A model generated the notes under the pieces. That model made no database searches, was not told the DNA's origin, and saw only the letters and a list, made by a program, of their open reading frames with translations. 64,000 bases of DNA, from positions 1-64,000 of the forward strand of contig NZ_JAKZAM010000012.1 of assembly GCF_022538055.1 (NCBI RefSeq), given 5' to 3'. Shown here piece by piece: positions 26,401 through 35,232 of the stretch; within the stretch, counting starts at the first letter, position 1; each line of letters opens with the position of its first letter. The translations under genes and the position numbers were made by a program. This stretch comes from Cognataquiflexum nitidum. Lineage in GTDB: Bacteria > Bacteroidota > Bacteroidia > Cytophagales > Cyclobacteriaceae.

Positions 26401-29400
26401 TTGAAAACCTTCACAACATATTTGTGGAAGATTTCAAAGCCTACCAAGCTTGTGTTATTGCTGGTATTTTTATTGGGTCTATCCAACCCGATCCAAGCCC
26501 AGCAAGAACCCGACGGAGAAGCTTTGCTTATTCTTTCCCATCCTTCGACCGGACAAGTATATTTGAACGCACTCTTTTTTGGAGACAAGGCCTATTTGCC
26601 TTTAGGTGAAGTATTGAGTTTGTTATATATCCCAAACGAACGTCTCAGCTCCGGCAAAGGGCTCAGCGGCGTTTTTCCAGACAAAAAAAATCCCTGGTCC
26701 ATAGACCCAATTCAAAATAAAATCTTAATCAACGGTAAGGAAGAAACCTTACCCGCTGACAAATTCTACCTTGGTGATACAGACCTTTACATCCACCCGG
26801 AGTATTACCTCAGAATTTTTGGTCTCCAGTTTACGGTGAATATCCTTAATCTCTCGGCCTCCTTTACGGCACAATATCCACTACCTGTGGAGGAAAGGCA
26901 GAAAAGAGAGATGCTCAGAAAAAATCTTCAATCCAACAACAAGACGGATGAGTCTGTCCCCATGCTTTATGACAGGGAGAGAAAATTATTAAGTTTGGGA
27001 ATAATGGACTATGTCCTAAATTTTGACAAGACAGATCAGGGAACAAATACTTCCTTTCAGCTGAGGACCGGTATGGAACTGCTCGGAGGGGATTTTGAAG
27101 GAGCGATTGCAGGCAACCAAAACGGAAAAAACATCGATATCGATTATTCAGGCCTGAGATGGCGGTATGTTTTGCCGGGTGCGATGAAGCCTGAAAAAAA
27201 TGTATGGCTGACCACAATCACCGCAGGTCAGATCAATACCACTAGTCAGGTAAGCGGCATGGCCCTCACAGGAATATCGATCAGCAACAACCCTGTCGTG
27301 CCCCGTCAGGAACTTGATGTGTTTATCATTGATGGATACACGGAAGCAGATTCGGAGGTAGAGTTATTGATCGGAGGTCAGTTGGTAGATTTTTCAAGAG
27401 CGGATGAGGTAGGTTATTACCGATTCAATGCCCCGATCTCCTTTGGTACCACCCGCCTGACCATCAGGATTTATACTCCCAATGGAGAAGTCATTACTGA
27501 AGACCGTCAGTTTCAGATTCCTTTTACATTTCTTCCCAAGGGATTTGTCACCTACAACTTACAGACAGGATATGTAGCAAACGGCCTAGACAGTCTATCC
27601 ACCTCCATGGCAACCCACGGAGATGTGGCTATAGGCTTATCCAATTCTGTGACTGTACGGGCGGGGATAGATTATGGAAGTCCATTTGGACAAAATAAGA
27701 TGTACCAAGTATATGGTATATCGACCCGCATATTTCAACAATATTTATTCAATGTAGATGTATTGCCTGACAGGTATTACAGGGCCACGGGAAGCGTGTT
27801 TTATGCCAACAATGTCAATATCAGCACACAGGTCACAGAGTACGTCGGCAACAGCGAATTTACAAGAGAGAATCAGATCAGGGATGCCAACCTGAACGTG
27901 TTTTTACCATTCAAGCTTTTTGGAAGATTTACGGGAATCAGGGTTTCCGGAGAAAAAATATGGCTTGAAGGCGGCTTCAGATCCAATATTCAGGGAGATT
28001 TCAATACCCAGATAGGTCGGGTCAGTGCACGATTCAATTACCGGGGTGACATCGCCGGCACCTTCAATCTGAGCGAAAATGAATCTTGGAATACCAGAGG
28101 TCTACTCACCTCCTCACTCACCTATTCATTGCCGAGAAGCCCAAGTCTTCCGGTATTTGTGAGAGGGATGTTTTTTAGAGGGCAGATGAGGTATGATGTC
28201 AGTGGAAACAAACCTATCGCCTTGAACACCTTGTTTTCTCAGACTTTATTCAAGCATGGGCGATTTACTTTGGGATATGAAAGAGACTTGATAAACAAGC
28301 AGGGTCAGATGCAGGTCGGATTCCTGTATGATTTCAATGCAATCCGTACTTCTTCCCAGTTTAACAAACGGGGCAAATCCTATGCTGCAAGGCAAAGCTT
28401 CAGCGGTTCATTGGCTTATGATCCTGCAGCAAATATACCTTTACCTTCAAACAGGGATCAGATTGGAAGGTCAGGGATTTCAGTCAGGATGTTTGTCGAC
28501 CAAAACAACAATGAAAAATATGATGAAGGGGAAGAAATAGTACCGGCAAAAGCGGTTCAGTTGGACCGGTCCGCAAACATGGTACTGGGTTCTGACGGAA
28601 TACTGAGGATGTCGCAGATGCAAAGCTATTGGACATACAAGATGACCATTGACATCAGTTCCCTGCCGGACCCATCACTTGCCCCAAAGGTGACGAGCTT
28701 TAATCTCGTGGCAGAACCTAACAGATACAAGCAAATAGATGTCCCTTTATACCGCACAGGAACGATAGAGGGTATGGCAATCATAAACAAAAACGGAGAA
28801 AAACAGGGCATCGGAGGCTTGAGATTGCTTCTCAAAAAAGTAGGATCGAAAGATTTCCAGGAAACTATCCGGACTTTCTCTGATGGCGGATTTTATACCT
28901 TCTCCCTCCTACCGGGAAAATACACCTTGGAAATTGATCCTGCACAGCTGGATTTCTTGCAGGCAAAAATAGTCCAAGAGGTTCTCGAGTTTGAGATCAA
29001 GGCCCTTTCTGAGGGAGATTATGTAGAAGGTTTGAATTTTGAACTTAACCCGATATCAGAAGAACAGGAGGCTGATATAGTCGAAATCGTAAATACTGAA
29101 TCCGAAGAATTGGAAGAAGCTGATATAGTTGAAATCGTAAATACTAAATCCGAAGAATTGGAAAATGTTGAAAATGAAGCTGCCACAGTGGAAGAAACAC
29201 CAGAGGTTTACAGTGATTCTGAGCTCGGCTACTCCAAAATCAGCATAGTCATTGAAAAGGAAGAGGTACCGTATTATTATGTGATCGTGGCAAGTTCACC
29301 GGATAAAACTTTGGCAAGGATAGAGGCTCAAAAATTCATGGACAAAGGAAAAGCCGTATGGATAATCTTCCCAAAAGACGAAACCGAGAATTATAGGATC

Positions 29401-29496
29401 GCTGTAGGAAAGTATAAAGATTATAAATCTGCTGCCAAAGCCCTTGAAAAAGCCAAAATAGAATCGGAAGAAACCTCTTGGATTTTAAAGTATTAA
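26401..29496 (+). CDS. Usher-like outer-membrane protein with C-terminal SPOR domain
   Basis: 1031 residues from a TTG start; no ATG precedes the signal peptide (LVLLLVFLLGLSNPIQAQ). Domains as read: N-terminal domain (about 35-290); an usher-plug-like beta domain (about 300-390) with DVFIIDGYTEADSEVELLIG, GYYRFNAPISFGTTRLTI and IYTPNGEVITEDRQFQIP; a beta-barrel-like stretch (about 395-690); a Ca-binding-like loop DQNNNEKYDEGEE (about 700); an SdrB/carboxypeptidase-regulatory-like beta module (about 790-860) with GGFYTFSLLPGKYTLEID; a linker with a 16-residue repeat twice; and a SPOR-like domain (about 956-1031, YYVIVASSPDKTLARIEAQK). The SPOR domain would bind glycan strands of peptidoglycan. 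The fusion is unusual for ushers. Confidence 0.75.
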   Translation: MKTFTTYLWKISKPTKLVLLLVFLLGLSNPIQAQQEPDGEALLILSHPSTGQVYLNALFFGDKAYLPLGEVLSLLYIPNERLSSGKGLSGVFPDKKNPWSIDPIQNKILINGKEETLPADKFYLGDTDLYIHPEYYLRIFGLQFTVNILNLSASFTAQYPLPVEERQKREMLRKNLQSNNKTDESVPMLYDRERKLLSLGIMDYVLNFDKTDQGTNTSFQLRTGMELLGGDFEGAIAGNQNGKNIDIDYSGLRWRYVLPGAMKPEKNVWLTTITAGQINTTSQVSGMALTGISISNNPVVPRQELDVFIIDGYTEADSEVELLIGGQLVDFSRADEVGYYRFNAPISFGTTRLTIRIYTPNGEVITEDRQFQIPFTFLPKGFVTYNLQTGYVANGLDSLSTSMATHGDVAIGLSNSVTVRAGIDYGSPFGQNKMYQVYGISTRIFQQYLFNVDVLPDRYYRATGSVFYANNVNISTQVTEYVGNSEFTRENQIRDANLNVFLPFKLFGRFTGIRVSGEKIWLEGGFRSNIQGDFNTQIGRVSARFNYRGDIAGTFNLSENESWNTRGLLTSSLTYSLPRSPSLPVFVRGMFFRGQMRYDVSGNKPIALNTLFSQTLFKHGRFTLGYERDLINKQGQMQVGFLYDFNAIRTSSQFNKRGKSYAARQSFSGSLAYDPAANIPLPSNRDQIGRSGISVRMFVDQNNNEKYDEGEEIVPAKAVQLDRSANMVLGSDGILRMSQMQSYWTYKMTIDISSLPDPSLAPKVTSFNLVAEPNRYKQIDVPLYRTGTIEGMAIINKNGEKQGIGGLRLLLKKVGSKDFQETIRTFSDGGFYTFSLLPGKYTLEIDPAQLDFLQAKIVQEVLEFEIKALSEGDYVEGLNFELNPISEEQEADIVEIVNTESEELEEADIVEIVNTKSEELENVENEAATVEETPEVYSDSELGYSKISIVIEKEEVPYYYVIVASSPDKTLARIEAQKFMDKGKAVWIIFPKDETENYRIAVGKYKDYKSAAKALEKAKIESEETSWILKY
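29071..29166 (+). repeat. 48-bp in-frame tandem duplication in the usher linker
   Basis: Two copies of a 16-codon unit (ADIVEIVNTxSEELEx) at 29071-29118 and 29119-29166 lengthen the acidic linker before the SPOR domain. Confidence 0.85.
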
Positions 29497-29821
29497 AATG
29501 GTATTATCCAAAAAACCCGGTATAGGTAATCAGATTTGGACCTGATCCATCCTTTGCCTGCAGCCGCTAGAGGCTTTACCTGATCGTTGGGATTAACAGT
29601 TGGATAGCAATATAAAAAGATGGAATTACCCATCTTCACGATTGTCCCAATACATTTTTGTAGAAAGGCAATCATTTCAGAAATCAGGAATTATTTCCTG
29701 TAGGGGGTCATTGACAGTGGATGAGAGTACGCTGTCTTTGGCCTCTGCTTTTTTTGAAAAAATCAAAATCTTAAAAGATCGTTGTTGGTTTCAATAATTT
29801 TTGGTCAATCGGATGAGGCAG
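29497..29821. other. Non-coding interval between convergent genes
   Basis: No gene recognised. A small hairpin AAGATGG / CCATCTT occurs near 29617-29637 without a clear T-tract. Short frames on both strands lack recognisable domains. Confidence 0.4.
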
Positions 29822-29850
29822 AAAAAAATCCGGAGGCATATCCCCGGATT
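29822..29850 (-). terminator. Intrinsic terminator of the sulfatase gene
   Basis: Arms AATCCGG (29827-29833) and CCGGATT (29844-29850); on the minus strand the stem is followed by a run of T. It lies 17 bases beyond the stop of the minus-strand sulfatase gene. Confidence 0.8.
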
Positions 29851-29867
29851 AGAATAGTCTCTGTAAG

Positions 29868-31448
29868 CTACTTCAACTCCAATTGGTCTACTTTTCCTGT
29901 TCCGGGACCTCTCAATTCCTCAAATCTTTGCTTCAATTTCTCAAGCATTTCAGCTTCTGCCGAGGCAAGGTTGTTTTTTTGGCCAGGATCTGTCTTGAGG
30001 TTATAGAGTTGATATTGAAGGTCATTTCCCAGTTCTATATTGACGGATTGATTTACTGCAGGTCCTTGGTATGGGGGTATCATGATATAATCTCCACTGC
30101 GAAGTGCTGTCTTGGTGCTAGCCTCCAAAATCAAATCCTCTCTTCCTTGATCTGTCTCTCCCATCAATACTGACAGCATGTCCTTGCTGTCATCAGTGAC
30201 AATGTCACTACCCATAAGATTGGACAGAGAAGCGAACAAGTCCAATTGTGACACCAAGGCTTCGGAAATCCCCGGTTTGATTTTGCCTTTCCAATAGGTC
30301 ATAAAAGGAACCTTGGTTCCTGCCTCAAATAGACTGTACTTTCCACCTCTCAGGATTCCTGCGGGTCTATGGTTTCCAATTTTCTCGACGGCATCATCAT
30401 AGTACCCATCATTCAGAACAGGGCCGTTGTCGCTTGAAAAAATCACCAGCGTATTTTCCAAAATCCCGGCTTCTTCCAAAGTCTTCAGCAATTCACCTAC
30501 TGCCCAGTCTGCTTCCAAAATCACATCACCTCTAGGTCCCATGCCTGATTTCCCCACAAATCTTGGGTGCGGAGTTCTAGGCACATGTGGCTGCTGCATC
30601 GCAAAATAGAGGAAAAATGGATTTTCTATATTTTCCTTTTTTCGGATATAGTCCTGTGCTTTGACCAGAAAATGGTCGGCCATGTCTTCATCCACCCATT
30701 TGGCTTTTTCGCCTCCTTTCATAAAACCGATTCGGGGAATCTCATTGACAATGCTGTTGTTATGGCCATGGTGCCATTTCATTTTGATCAGTTCAGGATT
30801 ATCCAAGCCTGTCGGTTCCCCTTCAAAGTTTTTGTCGTAATCCACCAAAATAGGATCATCAGCTTCCAAGCCGACCACAAGGCCATTTTCTATATAAACA
30901 GTCGGTACCCGATCCTGTGTCGCCGCCATGATATAAGCATAGTCAAAACCAACTTCATTGGGTCCAGGAGAAACGTGCTGATTCCAATCCACATTTCCCT
31001 CACCCAAACCCAAATGCCATTTGCCTACAATACCAGTATGATAACCTTTGGTTTTTAACATCTTGGGAAGGGTCATCTGATCCACTCCAATCAACAAGGG
31101 GGCAGTGCCGGGCAAGATCTTGGCATTTTCATTTCTCCAAGGATAGATACCTGTGAGCAAAGCATACCTGCTAGGCGTACAGGTGGCGGAAGTAGCATAG
31201 GCATTGGTAAATTTTAGCCCCTCATTGGCCAACCTGTCCATATTGGGAGTCTGCAATTCGGTGGCACCATAAGCACTCATATCCCCATATCCCAAATCAT
31301 CCATGTAAATGATGACGATGTTGGGTAGCTTATTCTTCTCAGTTTGGCTGGTATTTTCATTTTTGCAGCCAAATAATAAGGCAAAAAGTATTGCTGCAAA
31401 AAGGCCACGGATTAGAGGTGATTTTACTTTTATGCTTTGGGTTTTCAT
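29868..31448 (-). CDS. S1-family sulfatase lipoprotein
   Basis: 526 residues. A lipobox LLFGC places the lipidated Cys at residue 28. The sulfatase metal-binding start IIYMDDLGYGD and the C-x-P-S-R motif CTPSRYALLTG (Cys 90, to be converted to formylglycine) are intact, as are KWHLG and SSDNGP. Such lipoproteins desulfate carbohydrates or glycosaminoglycan-like polymers at the outer membrane or periplasm. No maturase (anSME) gene is in the window. It is probably monocistronic, with its own terminator. The specific sulfated substrate cannot be inferred. Confidence 0.92.
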   Translation of the reverse strand: MKTQSIKVKSPLIRGLFAAILFALLFGCKNENTSQTEKNKLPNIVIIYMDDLGYGDMSAYGATELQTPNMDRLANEGLKFTNAYATSATCTPSRYALLTGIYPWRNENAKILPGTAPLLIGVDQMTLPKMLKTKGYHTGIVGKWHLGLGEGNVDWNQHVSPGPNEVGFDYAYIMAATQDRVPTVYIENGLVVGLEADDPILVDYDKNFEGEPTGLDNPELIKMKWHHGHNNSIVNEIPRIGFMKGGEKAKWVDEDMADHFLVKAQDYIRKKENIENPFFLYFAMQQPHVPRTPHPRFVGKSGMGPRGDVILEADWAVGELLKTLEEAGILENTLVIFSSDNGPVLNDGYYDDAVEKIGNHRPAGILRGGKYSLFEAGTKVPFMTYWKGKIKPGISEALVSQLDLFASLSNLMGSDIVTDDSKDMLSVLMGETDQGREDLILEASTKTALRSGDYIMIPPYQGPAVNQSVNIELGNDLQYQLYNLKTDPGQKNNLASAEAEMLEKLKQRFEELRGPGTGKVDQLELK

Positions 31449-31569
31449 TGGATTGTTGTTGGCAAATGGTTTGTTATACTTCGAAAGATGGGGAAATTTA
31501 CATCATTTCAAAAAAACTCAATTGTTCCACCAACATTAAAACATTCCAAACCATTAAACTTTTTAACCC

Positions 31570-32838
31570 CTAAAGCCGCCTCTTATTAGGATTAAGATTG
31601 GAGTAGCTGATCAGCTCGTCATACCTCGATCCCATGTCCCTAAAGTAAATCAGGATCTCATACTCATTTTCTGTTTCGAAGTAGTTTCCTTCAAAAGGCG
31701 TCATATTCCATCCTTCGGCAGTTTTGTAGGCATATTGGTAGTCATACCATCCCTGCTTGAGCAGTAAAGTGGCCTCATAGTTTTTGGTAGATTTATTAAA
31801 AACCATTTTTGCACTGGGATCATTTCCCCACTTAGTCATTGATCCTATGATGTAGGGTGCTTCTTTTGCCTCTTCCGTCTGCAAGTTGAAGGTCACCAAC
31901 ATGTACTCACTTTCGAGTTCATAATTTCTCCGCTCGAGGTTCATGATACCGTATTGTCCATTGAGATCCAGGTATTCAGAATAAGCCCCCTGAGGCCTTG
32001 GTTTATCGATCCCCGCTTCAGCATAGACCACATCTTCTTCCATTTTGATGGCTTTGACATTCAAGCCCTTGGACCTAACAAATCTGAGATCTACAAACCT
32101 GAATTCATTTCCTGCCCAAAACACATTGCTGCCATCAAAAAGCTGGTATTCGATCATTTTGATATCCTCGCGGATCATTGTCGGGGTTTTCAATACTTTG
32201 GCATTATCCCAACGCTGATTTTGACGGATCATGACCTTCAGGTTGTTTTTAGGATCAAATAATTCCCTCGATTTATAATTGATATTGACATTGAGCTGTT
32301 GGACAGCGCGCCTGTTTTCCGTTTGACTGGGTGGCACAACTTTGGCTGCTACTGTCAAAACCCTCTGGTACACCATAAACCTTTTTGTCAGGACCACTTG
32401 CTTTTGGTCCCTTCCCCGATACACCATGATGGCATAATTACCGGATTTGGTGACTCTTGGCAGCTTGAAGTTATAATGCAGATAAGGAATCCGTGTATCA
32501 ATAGAATAGCTAAAATCAAGAATATTGAACTCATTGAAATCCATCAGATACTCAGGCTCTTTGAGGTCAGAAGGTGTCCAATCAAAATTGCAATGGATGA
32601 TTTTGGCCGAATACATATCAGGGTCATATGCCAAATCATCGAAAGTGAGGTTCATCGGGATTCCGGAATTGAGTTCTATAACCGGCGAATTCATTTGAGC
32701 TGCATAATCTGCAGAAGCAGGAAACAACCTCACTGATTGAATATTCTCCTCAAACACCTTGTCCTCAAATACCTTTTGGGCTAAAAGTAATTGGCTAAAA
32801 GTAAAAAAAACAATAAGGGAGGCTATCAGGGTTCGCAT
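31570..32838 (-). CDS. Type IX secretion system plug protein (DUF5103)
   Basis: 422 residues with a signal peptide (LIASLIVFFTFSQLLLAQ). The N-terminal block NIQSVRLFPASADYAAQMNS, with IIHCNFDWTPSDL and SYSIDTRIPYLHYNF, matches DUF5103, known from Flavobacterium as the protein that plugs the SprA translocon of T9SS on the periplasmic side. This supports T9SS capacity in the host and fits the sorting domain on the giant adhesin 10 kb upstream. A 7-1-7 palindrome GAACATGaCATGTTC at 32904-32918 lies about 66 bases upstream and could be an operator. Confidence 0.85.
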   Translation of the reverse strand: MRTLIASLIVFFTFSQLLLAQKVFEDKVFEENIQSVRLFPASADYAAQMNSPVIELNSGIPMNLTFDDLAYDPDMYSAKIIHCNFDWTPSDLKEPEYLMDFNEFNILDFSYSIDTRIPYLHYNFKLPRVTKSGNYAIMVYRGRDQKQVVLTKRFMVYQRVLTVAAKVVPPSQTENRRAVQQLNVNINYKSRELFDPKNNLKVMIRQNQRWDNAKVLKTPTMIREDIKMIEYQLFDGSNVFWAGNEFRFVDLRFVRSKGLNVKAIKMEEDVVYAEAGIDKPRPQGAYSEYLDLNGQYGIMNLERRNYELESEYMLVTFNLQTEEAKEAPYIIGSMTKWGNDPSAKMVFNKSTKNYEATLLLKQGWYDYQYAYKTAEGWNMTPFEGNYFETENEYEILIYFRDMGSRYDELISYSNLNPNKRRL

Positions 32839-32903
32839 ATTTTTATTTTTAAATTGGTGGTCTTAATTCAACCATTTGTATATGTTCAATTCATTCATAT
32901 CAA

Positions 32904-32918
32904 GAACATGACATGTTC
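32904..32918. promoter_or_regulatory. Perfect 15-bp palindrome upstream of the T9SS plug gene
   Basis: GAACATG, one central A, CATGTTC. The size and symmetry fit a dimeric regulator site. It sits 66 bases upstream of the plug gene and next to a dispersed repeat copy, so chance or repeat origin is not excluded. Confidence 0.35.
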
Positions 32919-33003
32919 ACTACTTCAGACTTCTGTCTTCCGTCCCGATCAAATCAGCATATTTGGCTACAGGCAAAGAACCGTTTATCCATTTAATTTT
33001 TGA
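32918..33003 (-). repeat. Dispersed intergenic repeat, copy C
   Basis: Read on the minus strand it gives tggataaacggttctttgcc, tgtagccaaatat, gatcgggacggaag and cagaagtctgaag, in the same order as copies at 2926 and 38572, which supports a common origin. Confidence 0.55.
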
Positions 33004-33016
33004 TCAATATAAAAAA

Positions 33017-34948
33017 TTATGCCAAAGATGCCATTTCTTGTAAAGAACCGATTTCTTCCACCAATGTCTCCCAATTTTGATTGAGCTCTGACTCCTGGCT
33101 TTTGAGTTTTTGATAGGCCTGGCTGGTTTCCTCCATTTTTTTACTGTCTGAGAAAACGATCGGATCGGACATTTTCTTTTCCAATTCGGCTTTTTTGGTT
33201 TCGACCTGAAGGATTTTTTCCTCAATCAAGGCAAGCTCCTGTTCTTTCTTCTTGAGGTTTTTCTTTGCCTCATTTACTTCAGTGATACTCAATTCCATTT
33301 TTCGGGTATCCTGTTTTGGTTTGGAATCCTGTTTGGTGTCAGCAGGTAATGTGGCTTGTTGGGATTTCCAATACACATACTCGTCATAGGTTCCCGGATA
33401 TTCTTTGATCTTGTTTTCTTCTATGTACCAGATTTTGTTGGCCACTCCACGGATAAAATGCCTGTCGTGGGAAACGGTGATGAAGGTTCCTTCATATTGC
33501 TCCATTGCCTGGATCAGGATATTGACAGACTGGATATCAAGGTGGTTGGTCGGTTCATCCAAAAGCAGGAAGTTGGCCTCGGAAATCATTGTTTTGGCCA
33601 ACGCAACCCTGGATTTTTCTCCTCCCGAAAGGACTTTGATTTTTTTGAATACATCTTCATTGGTAAACAAAAAGCAACCCAACACATTCCTAAGTTCGGT
33701 TTCGGTCTTTTTGGAACCTGCCTGCACCATTTCCTGAAGGATTTCATTGTCGACATTCAATGCCTCCAACTGGTGCTGCGCATAAAACGACTTGATGACA
33801 TTGTGTCCCTGTTCTCGCTTACCTTTGATCGGTTCGGTACCATCCACGATTCTCAAAAGCGTGGATTTACCTTTTCCATTGGCTCCGATCAGGGCGATCT
33901 TATCCCCTCTTTCGATCCTTGCGGTGGTGTCTTTCAAGATCACCAAGTCCCCATAGGCTTTGGATACATGGTCCAAAACCACCACATCCCTTCCTGACTT
34001 CTGCGAAAATTTGAATTTGAAATTCACGGAGATATTGTCATCTACCACTTCATTGACACGGTCTAGCCTGTCCAAGGCTTTGATCCTGGATTGGACCTGA
34101 TTGGATTTGGTGGCTTTGGCACGGAAGCGTTCGATAAACCGCTCCGTCTGCTTGATCATCTGCTGCTGGTTTTCGTAGGCGTTTTGCTGGATTTCCATCC
34201 TTTCTTTCTTTTCCTCTTGGTAGAAAGAATAATTACCGGAATAGGAGGTCAGTGATCCATTTGACACCTCCACAGTGATATCAACACAATTGTCCAAAAA
34301 GTCCTGATCGTGGGAAACCACGACGACAGCCCCTTCATAATTTTTGAGGTAATTTTCTACCCATTGGATGGAGGGCAAATCCAAGTGGTTGGTAGGTTCA
34401 TCGAGCATCAGCAAAGAAGGCTTTTCCAAGAGCAACTTGGCAAGCATCACCCTCATCCTCCATCCTCCGGAAAAAGTCTTCAGCGGTCTGCCAAGGTCTT
34501 TGGTATTGAATCCGATTCCTTCCAAGACCTCTTCTGCTTTGGCCTTGATGGTATAGCCTTCGTTGGCTTCAAACTGGTCCTGCAGCCTTGCCAACTTATT
34601 GATAATCTCATCAGAATGGTCCGTTTCCATCTGATGGAGCACATTTTCTATTTCTTGTTCGAGTTGGAGTGTCTCCTTAAAAGCCTCCAAGGCCACATCC
34701 AAAATACTGTCTTCTGATTGGTAAGAAAGCAAATCCTGGTTCAAAAAACCGATGGTACAATCCTTCGCTTTTTGGACTTCCCCTGAACTCGGCTGGATAT
34801 CACCGTTGATGATTTTGAGCAAAGTCGACTTGCCGGTTCCATTCAGACCGACCAATCCGATTTTGTCTTTAGGTTTGATATGGAGAGCGGCGTTTTCGTA
34901 AAGCGCCCGGCCTCCGATAAAGTAAGAAAGATTATTAATTGATAACAT
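33017..34948 (-). CDS. ABC-F family ATPase (translation/antibiotic-protection type)
   Basis: 643 residues without membrane segments and with two ABC domains: Walker A GLNGTGKSTLLKI and GANGKGKSTLLRI; signatures FSGGWRMRVMLA and LSGGEKSRVALA; Walker B LLMLDEPTNHLDLPS and FLLLDEPTNHLDIQS. A linker helix pair lies between the domains, and a charged C-terminal coiled coil (KKKEQELALIEEKILQ) resembles the YdiF/Uup group. ABC-F proteins act at the ribosome. Its upstream region (34949-35232) is shared with a divergent gene and holds a short palindrome AAAACCCTccAAGGGTTTT at 35052-35070. Confidence 0.93.
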   Translation of the reverse strand: MLSINNLSYFIGGRALYENAALHIKPKDKIGLVGLNGTGKSTLLKIINGDIQPSSGEVQKAKDCTIGFLNQDLLSYQSEDSILDVALEAFKETLQLEQEIENVLHQMETDHSDEIINKLARLQDQFEANEGYTIKAKAEEVLEGIGFNTKDLGRPLKTFSGGWRMRVMLAKLLLEKPSLLMLDEPTNHLDLPSIQWVENYLKNYEGAVVVVSHDQDFLDNCVDITVEVSNGSLTSYSGNYSFYQEEKKERMEIQQNAYENQQQMIKQTERFIERFRAKATKSNQVQSRIKALDRLDRVNEVVDDNISVNFKFKFSQKSGRDVVVLDHVSKAYGDLVILKDTTARIERGDKIALIGANGKGKSTLLRIVDGTEPIKGKREQGHNVIKSFYAQHQLEALNVDNEILQEMVQAGSKKTETELRNVLGCFLFTNEDVFKKIKVLSGGEKSRVALAKTMISEANFLLLDEPTNHLDIQSVNILIQAMEQYEGTFITVSHDRHFIRGVANKIWYIEENKIKEYPGTYDEYVYWKSQQATLPADTKQDSKPKQDTRKMELSITEVNEAKKNLKKKEQELALIEEKILQVETKKAELEKKMSDPIVFSDSKKMEETSQAYQKLKSQESELNQNWETLVEEIGSLQEMASLA

Positions 34949-35051
34949 GCTGCAAAAATAACCAAACTCCCGTTTATAAATGATTTCGTTGCAAATATTA
35001 CTGAGAAAGTGTCTGGACTTTTAATTTTCGATAACTTAGATGTTGTAATCC

Positions 35052-35070
35052 AAAACCCTCCAAGGGTTTT
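35052..35070. repeat. Short palindrome in a divergent promoter region
   Basis: AAAACCCT-CC-AAGGGTTTT forms an 8-bp hairpin between two divergently transcribed genes, so it is unlikely to be a terminator. It could be an operator or an isolated REP-like sequence. Confidence 0.4.
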
Positions 35071-35232
35071 TTAACCTTTGTCAGTTTTCTTAAGATAAAC
35101 CAATCAATATAACCACTAGAGGTAAAAAAAGATACTCTAAAAGGTTAGCCTTAGGATTAATATCCATAAATATCCAATATCAATCAATATCAATCATCAA
35201 TTGAATATCTATTCAATAAAACCAAAACCACC

